A DNA stretch of 9,182 nucleotides from CAYRFE01 sp964539615 (GTDB lineage: Bacteria > Macinerneyibacteriota > Macinerneyibacteria > Macinerneyibacteriales > CAYRFE01): NCBI GenBank assembly GCA_964539615.1, contig CAZIJP010000109.1, forward strand, positions 1-9,182. The letters run 5' to 3'. Made by a program: the position numbers and the translations under genes. The notes beneath the pieces are model-generated. The model worked only from the letters and a program-made list of their open reading frames with translations. It did no database searches and was not told where the DNA came from. Positions 5,666 to 9,182 of this stretch are shown in pieces (the first letter of the stretch is position 1; every line of letters begins with the position of its first letter).

Positions 5666-6035
5666 AATCGTATATTGACACTTTCAAAAGCCGCGCAATA
5701 TGACCTATCAGCGGGATCTCAAAGATCAATTTTTTTGAATAGAGAATTATACCGGTCACCGATAATGAGAAATGCAGCATGAATGCAATCAAAAGAAGCA
5801 CATCCCCTATCTTCGGTATGAATACAAATAAAAACGACAACACGAAAAGCACAAACTGCACAAGCCCCTGTCGTGCATGATGATAAATGAACTTGTTTTT
5901 ATTGGCAAAAATAATGAACGGAACTATTGAAAAAATAAGTCCGTAAGACAGGATACCCCAAACCAATGTGGCATTCTGCGGCTCTTTTTCCGCATAAGTA
6001 TAGTAATTTTCGGGTATAGGTGTTATCAGTTTCAC
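5664..6035 (-). CDS. Small DUF4870-like membrane protein, last gene of the ior operon
   Basis: The 123-residue protein has about three membrane helices (roughly 22-44, 57-75, 77-99). Between the first two is NKFIYHHARQGLVQF (47-61), matching the short loop with His/aromatic residues typical of the DUF4870 / COG4818-type small membrane proteins, whose function is not established. The N-terminus (1-20) is hydrophilic with several Tyr and Glu. It starts with GTG at 6035, whose GTGA overlaps the iorB stop by 4 nt. No other in-frame start is near, so translation is probably coupled to iorB. A GGAAAGGA purine stretch in the end of iorB may serve as a distant Shine-Dalgarno. The gene ends within the UUCG terminator. 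Membrane nature is certain; family assignment is fairly good; any link to indolepyruvate metabolism is only by position. Confidence 0.8.
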   Translation of the reverse strand: MKLITPIPENYYTYAEKEPQNATLVWGILSYGLIFSIVPFIIFANKNKFIYHHARQGLVQFVLFVLSFLFVFIPKIGDVLLLIAFMLHFSLSVTGIILYSKKLIFEIPLIGHIARLLKVSIYD

Positions 6036-6619
6036 GCCTGTACCAATTCCTTTCCTTTTTTATATGCCGCAATATTACCGTCGAGGCTGTTTGCCGGGAC
6101 CATGTTTTTGATGGCCTGCGTCATACAATCGTCGGATAATTTCATGAGAGAAGAAACGGCTCCGAGCAGCACAACGTTTGCAAAACGGAAATTACCGATC
6201 TCTTTTGCGATATCATCGGCATTGATACAGAAAAAGCGGTTCCCAAGCACATTTTTCAATAATGCCGCGGGATCCTCAGGATACTGCGGACCGCCGGCAT
6301 ACACGGAATTGGGCACGATCGTCTCGTTGCTTGCGACCATGTAACCGTCTTTTTTCAAATAATGAGCATTTCGCATGGCCTCAAGCAGCTCGAATGAGAA
6401 CACCATATCTGCTTCGCCTTCATCGATAAGCGGAGAATATACTTTTTTACCGAATCGAACATGTGAATTCACGCTGCCTCCGCGCTGACTCATGCCGTGC
6501 ACTTCGGCCTTTTTTACATCATACCCTGCAATGAGAAGCGCCTCGCTCAATATTTCACTTGCGGTAAGCACGCCTTGTCCGCCTACGCCTACCAATAATA
6601 TGTTTTTAATATCGCTCAT
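6032..6619 (-). CDS. iorB: Indolepyruvate:ferredoxin oxidoreductase, beta subunit
   Basis: This 195-residue cytoplasmic protein is the small subunit of the oxygen-sensitive enzyme that oxidatively decarboxylates aryl-pyruvates to aryl-acetyl-CoA, with ferredoxin as acceptor. It consists of one pyruvate:ferredoxin-oxidoreductase gamma-type domain. The N-terminal nucleotide-type loop is VGVGGQGVLTA (10-20), followed by the hallmark EVHGMSQRGGSV (about 42-53). Length and motifs match normal IorB. Start: ATG at 6619 has an excellent AGGAGG 6 nt upstream. A longer reading to 6733 would add 38 mostly Arg/Pro residues inside iorA and is rejected. It follows iorA by 10 nt, and its Shine-Dalgarno touches the iorA TAG stop. 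The last four bases are shared with the next gene. Confidence 0.95.
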   Translation of the reverse strand: MSDIKNILLVGVGGQGVLTASEILSEALLIAGYDVKKAEVHGMSQRGGSVNSHVRFGKKVYSPLIDEGEADMVFSFELLEAMRNAHYLKKDGYMVASNETIVPNSVYAGGPQYPEDPAALLKNVLGNRFFCINADDIAKEIGNFRFANVVLLGAVSSLMKLSDDCMTQAIKNMVPANSLDGNIAAYKKGKELVQA

Positions 6620-6625
6620 ACGCTT

Positions 6626-6631
6626 CCTCCT
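6626..6631 (-). promoter_or_regulatory. Shine-Dalgarno of iorB, overlapping the iorA stop
   Basis: Minus-strand AGGAGG (6631-6626) is 6 nt from the ATG at 6619 and shares two bases with the iorA TAG stop (6632-6630). It fixes the iorB start and implies that ribosomes finishing iorA can begin iorB at once, keeping the two subunits in balance. Confidence 0.88.
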
Positions 6632-8384
6632 ATGCCTTTGTCTCTTCAATGGCCTTGACCGGGCACACCTGAGCGCAAACGGAACAGCCGGTGCACATTT
6701 TTGCCTGGATCTGAGCTTTTTTGCCGTCGGCACGTTTGATGACCGCCGGACAGCCTACTTTCAGGCATTTTCCGCAATTTATACATTTTTCTTCATTTAC
6801 GGTATATTTTTTCTGTTCGAATTTCAAACCGCGGATGAGCATACACGGGCGATTGGTGATGATGACGGAAACTTCGTCGGCAGCCATCTCTTCTTTGATG
6901 GTCTCTTCAACAAGCTTGAGATCATACGGGTCGATCACCTTTACGCGAGCTACACCGACAGATTTTGCGAGAGCGACGAAATCGACCTCTTTGGTGTCTT
7001 CCCCGAGCAATGTTTTGCCGGTTGACGGGTTTTGCTGACGACCGGTCATCGCGGTGATGCGGTTGTCGAGCACAAGTATCGTATTTGCGCCTTTGTTATA
7101 GACAGCATCTATAAGCCCGGTGATGCCTGAATGTAAAAATGTCGAATCGCCGATAACGGCCACGGTCTTCTTGGAATAATCACGGCCGAGAGCTTTTTCA
7201 AGCCCGATATTCACTCCGATAGAAGCGCCCATGGCGATGGTAGTGTCCATTGCAGACAACGGCGGCTGCACACCGAGCGTATAGCATCCGATGTCGCCGG
7301 TCACAACGGCTTTTAATTTGTTCAATATATAGAAGATGCCGCGATGCGGGCAGCCCGGGCACAATACCGGCGGGCGAACCGGAAGCGTAGCGTCTTCAAA
7401 ATACGGTTTTACTGCATTTTCCTGATGGCCGAGAATAGCGTTCTTAACGATCTGTTGGTTGAGTTCGCCGCAAATGGGGATGATCTCTTTACCGACACAG
7501 GCAACGCCCTCCACTTTCAGTATCTCTTCCATGAACGGTTCAAGCTCTTCCACAACATAGACCTTTTTCACTTTTGCGGCGAAAGCCTTAGCCATATTTA
7601 TCGGGAACGGATATGGCATGCCGACCTTCATGACGGAAGCGTTGGGGAATGCGTCTTTTACGTATTGATACGATGCGCCGGCGGTAATAATACCGAACGA
7701 CAGATCGTTGTATTCAACGCGGTTTATCGGCGTTTTCTCGCTGTATTCCTGCAATTTGACGAGACGGTCTTCCACCACGACATGGCGTTTACGCGCATTG
7801 GCAGGCACCATGACAAATTTGGATGTATTTTTTTCGTATGACGGTTGGTTCTTTGCGCGTTGTTCGCCGAGCTCTACGACCGTTTTGGTGTGGGAGATAC
7901 GGGTGGTGGTGCGTAAAAGCACCGGCGCATCATACTGTTCGCTTATATCAAAAGCGATGCCCACGAATTCTTTCGCTTCCTGAGAATCGGACGGTTCAAG
8001 ACACGGCATTTTCGCAAATTTTGCAAAGAAACGGTTATCCTGCTCGTTCTGCGATGAATGCATGCCGGGATCATCAGCGGTCAAAAGGATGAATCCGCCT
8101 TTTATGCCCGAATATGTGACGGTAAGCAGCGGGTCTGCAGCCACGTTCACACCGACGTGTTTCATGGCAACAAGTGTGCGGGCCCCGCCGAACGATGCGC
8201 CTATGGCCACTTCAAGGGCTACTTTCTCATTAGGTGACCATTGGCTGTAAAAGGTGTCTTTATATTGGACACAGTTTTCAAGTATCTCGGTGCTTGGTGT
8301 TCCGGGATAAGCCGTGGCAACGCCGCAACCGTATTCAAAGAGACCGCGTGCTATGGCTTCATTGCCGGATAGCAGTCTTTTCAT
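6630..8384 (-). CDS. iorA: Indolepyruvate:ferredoxin oxidoreductase, alpha subunit
   Basis: The 584-residue catalytic subunit carries thiamine diphosphate and iron-sulfur clusters. The N-terminal pyruvate-oxidoreductase domain (about 1-190) includes GVATAYPGTPSTEI (21-34) and ADDPGMHSSQNEQD (103-116). A middle domain follows to about 335. The TPP-binding domain starts with CPGCPHR (342-348) and GDIGCYTLG (363-371). Its diphosphate/Mg motif runs from GDS (412-414) to N441 in LDNRITAMTG. At the C-terminus are two [4Fe-4S] ferredoxin motifs: C534, C537, C540, C545 (with the IorA-type four-residue spacing before CP) and C564, C567, C570, C574. All key residues are intact and length is normal. The ATG at 8384 overlaps the preceding TPR gene's stop (ATGA), with AAGGAG just upstream; iorB follows after 10 nt. 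The role is likely amino acid (Trp, Phe, Tyr) fermentation or, run in reverse, aromatic acid assimilation. Confidence 0.97.
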   Translation of the reverse strand: MKRLLSGNEAIARGLFEYGCGVATAYPGTPSTEILENCVQYKDTFYSQWSPNEKVALEVAIGASFGGARTLVAMKHVGVNVAADPLLTVTYSGIKGGFILLTADDPGMHSSQNEQDNRFFAKFAKMPCLEPSDSQEAKEFVGIAFDISEQYDAPVLLRTTTRISHTKTVVELGEQRAKNQPSYEKNTSKFVMVPANARKRHVVVEDRLVKLQEYSEKTPINRVEYNDLSFGIITAGASYQYVKDAFPNASVMKVGMPYPFPINMAKAFAAKVKKVYVVEELEPFMEEILKVEGVACVGKEIIPICGELNQQIVKNAILGHQENAVKPYFEDATLPVRPPVLCPGCPHRGIFYILNKLKAVVTGDIGCYTLGVQPPLSAMDTTIAMGASIGVNIGLEKALGRDYSKKTVAVIGDSTFLHSGITGLIDAVYNKGANTILVLDNRITAMTGRQQNPSTGKTLLGEDTKEVDFVALAKSVGVARVKVIDPYDLKLVEETIKEEMAADEVSVIITNRPCMLIRGLKFEQKKYTVNEEKCINCGKCLKVGCPAVIKRADGKKAQIQAKMCTGCSVCAQVCPVKAIEETKA

Positions 8385-9028
8385 AGGCTCTCCTTGGTCT
8401 TGATTAGTTGATAGTACGGGGTCTTTTTGTATGTTTCTTTTTCGATCTCTATTTTATAGAGGGTGAGTTTCGCAGTATCGTTCTCAGCCTTTGCACAGAT
8501 GTAATTAAGATACAGTGCGTTGTCGGCAAAGATTGATGTTTTCTTGATGTTCTTCAATTCGCTGACAGCTGCCTTGTAATCTTTTTTATCAACATATGCG
8601 GTGGAAAGCGCAATGCGTACTGCATCTTTATTGTCAATGGTCACTTTAGCCGTGTTGTATAATTCGATGGCTTTGTCATATTGGCCTTCAGAATAATAGA
8701 AGTTGCCGACCTGGAATGCAAGGATAGCACCGTTTTTTGTGTTTTTGTATTTCTCAACGATTTTCTCCAGCTCAGGCAATTTGTCTGCAGGGATAGCATT
8801 GAAATCGGTGACAGCAAGAGTGGTAAGCGATTTCTGGATCTCTTTACCTGCTGTCTCATTACCTTTTTTCTTGGTGTAGTTCCATACGGTGAAGGTGATA
8901 AATGCGATCATAAGGATAATGGCCACGAAAAGGATCTTTGAAAAATGCGGCCCGATCTTCGTAAGTGTGCGGATTACAATATTGCGGGCCTCGTTCTCTT
9001 TTAACTGACGACGTTCTTCTGCTTTCAT
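8381..9028 (-). CDS. Membrane-anchored TPR protein (YfgM-like)
   Basis: The 215-residue protein has a charged cytoplasmic N-terminus (1-30), a single membrane helix (about 31-51) and a soluble, probably extracytoplasmic domain. That domain contains tetratricopeptide-like helices: AFQVGNFYYSEGQYDKAIELYNTA (104-127 region), ALSTAYVDKKDYKAAVSELK (140-159) and a weaker third unit after 166. This architecture resembles YfgM/TPR_21 proteins, which accompany the SecYEG translocon in enterobacteria, but sequence similarity is not strong enough to transfer that role. Start: ATG at 9028 behind GGGGAGG about 8-9 nt away. It begins 24 nt after the tRNA-Arg 3' end and overlaps iorA by ATGA. Position makes it the first protein of the ior operon, an unexpected partner for a soluble redox enzyme. 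Lysine-rich throughout. Confidence 0.82.
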   Translation of the reverse strand: MKAEERRQLKENEARNIVIRTLTKIGPHFSKILFVAIILMIAFITFTVWNYTKKKGNETAGKEIQKSLTTLAVTDFNAIPADKLPELEKIVEKYKNTKNGAILAFQVGNFYYSEGQYDKAIELYNTAKVTIDNKDAVRIALSTAYVDKKDYKAAVSELKNIKKTSIFADNALYLNYICAKAENDTAKLTLYKIEIEKETYKKTPYYQLIKTKESL

Positions 9029-9052
9029 AATTGGTTCCTCCCCATTGGTTTA

Positions 9053-9126
9053 CGCGCCCGGAGGGAGTCGAACCCCCGACCCCCGGTTTAGGAAACCAGT
9101 GCTCTATCCTGCTGAGCTACGGGCGC
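9053..9126 (-). tRNA. tRNA-Arg (anticodon CCU)
   Basis: A complete 74-nt cloverleaf. The acceptor stem GCGCCCG (9126-9120) pairs perfectly with CGGGCGC (9060-9054), with discriminator G at 9053. The D stem is GCTC/GAGC. The anticodon arm CTGGT / ACCGG has one T-G pair and the loop TTCCTAA, giving anticodon CCT, which reads AGG arginine codons. The variable loop is 5 nt, and the T arm GGGGG-TTCGACT-CCCTC has one G-T pair. CCA is not encoded (TAA follows), so it must be added after transcription. Confidence 0.96.
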
Positions 9127-9144
9127 TGATTTTTCGTTGTGAAA

Positions 9145-9172
9145 AGTATAGGGAGATACGCTAAAAAGTCAA
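9145..9172 (-). promoter_or_regulatory. Promoter of tRNA-Arg, probably also of the ior operon
   Basis: On the minus strand TTGACT (9172-9167) and TATACT (9150-9145) are spaced by 16 nt, each matching 5 of 6 consensus bases. Transcription would start near 9138, about 12 nt before the tRNA. No terminator lies between the tRNA and the TPR gene, so this promoter may drive the whole unit down to the terminator at 5642. Confidence 0.78.
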
Positions 9173-9182
9173 CCTTTTTTTC

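Noticed and set aside
6620..6733. N-terminal extension of iorB by 38 residues
   Set aside because: The extra residues are Arg/Pro-rich, overlap the iorA ferredoxin domain, and the ATG at 6619 has a perfect Shine-Dalgarno and the normal IorB start.
6492..7025. Long plus-strand open frame opposite iorA/iorB
   Set aside because: It is antisense to the intact Fe-S domain of IorA and the start of IorB and has no initiation signal.
9173..9182. T-run at the right edge as a terminator
   Set aside because: On the plus strand it is T-rich but no hairpin precedes it, and it lies just upstream of the minus-strand tRNA promoter.

Overview
The window is a 9.2 kb piece of an ordinary-looking bacterial chromosome with moderate GC and compact coding. 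The gene content suggests an anaerobe. It includes a ferredoxin-linked indolepyruvate oxidoreductase, a stand-alone carboxyltransferase subunit of the oxaloacetate decarboxylase / pyruvate carboxylase type, a membrane-bound diguanylate cyclase and a tRNA-Arg(CCU) without an encoded CCA end. I cannot assign the organism from sequence alone. A spirochaete or another anaerobic diderm would fit, but this is a weak inference. I see no insertion sequence, phage gene, CRISPR array or rRNA.

Layout from left to right. (1) The left edge (1-431, minus) holds the N-terminal 143 residues of a YegI/COG4248-type protein kinase. It has a TTGACA-17-TATCAT promoter placed so that the transcript would be almost leaderless. 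(2) 556-1365 (minus) is a two-domain GNAT acetyltransferase. It starts directly after a GC-rich hairpin that ends (3) the carboxyltransferase gene at 1402-2958 (minus). (4) A 282-bp AT-rich divergent intergenic region (2959-3240) carries a candidate promoter for the carboxyltransferase and two dyads in front of (5) a Cache-GGDEF diguanylate cyclase (3241-4674), the only plus-strand gene. (6) A 248-bp gap (4675-4922) contains three inverted repeats, one resembling a dispersed intergenic hairpin repeat. (7) 4923-5618 (minus) is a six-helix membrane protein of unknown function with buried acidic/His motifs. It lies downstream of a strong UUCG-loop terminator (5642-5665).

(8) The right half is one tight minus-strand unit. 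It has a clear promoter (9145-9172), then tRNA-Arg(CCU) (9053-9126), and 24 nt later a membrane-anchored TPR protein (8381-9028). This is followed by iorA (6630-8384, ATGA overlap), iorB (6032-6619, 10-nt gap with the Shine-Dalgarno touching the iorA stop) and a DUF4870-like small membrane protein (5664-6035, GTGA overlap), ending at the UUCG terminator. No terminator or second promoter is obvious between the tRNA and the TPR gene, so a mixed tRNA-mRNA transcript is likely. IorA and IorB together oxidise aryl-pyruvates to aryl-acetyl-CoA and reduce ferredoxin. The jobs of the two membrane proteins flanking them are unknown.

I did not find a clear multi-gene undescribed system. The points most worth following are the truncated kinase at the edge (its relatives sit in stress-associated kinase/phosphatase/VWA clusters), the carboxyltransferase with an apparent insertion and no biotin partner, the tRNA-headed ior operon, the acidic membrane protein, and the structured gap at 4675-4922.
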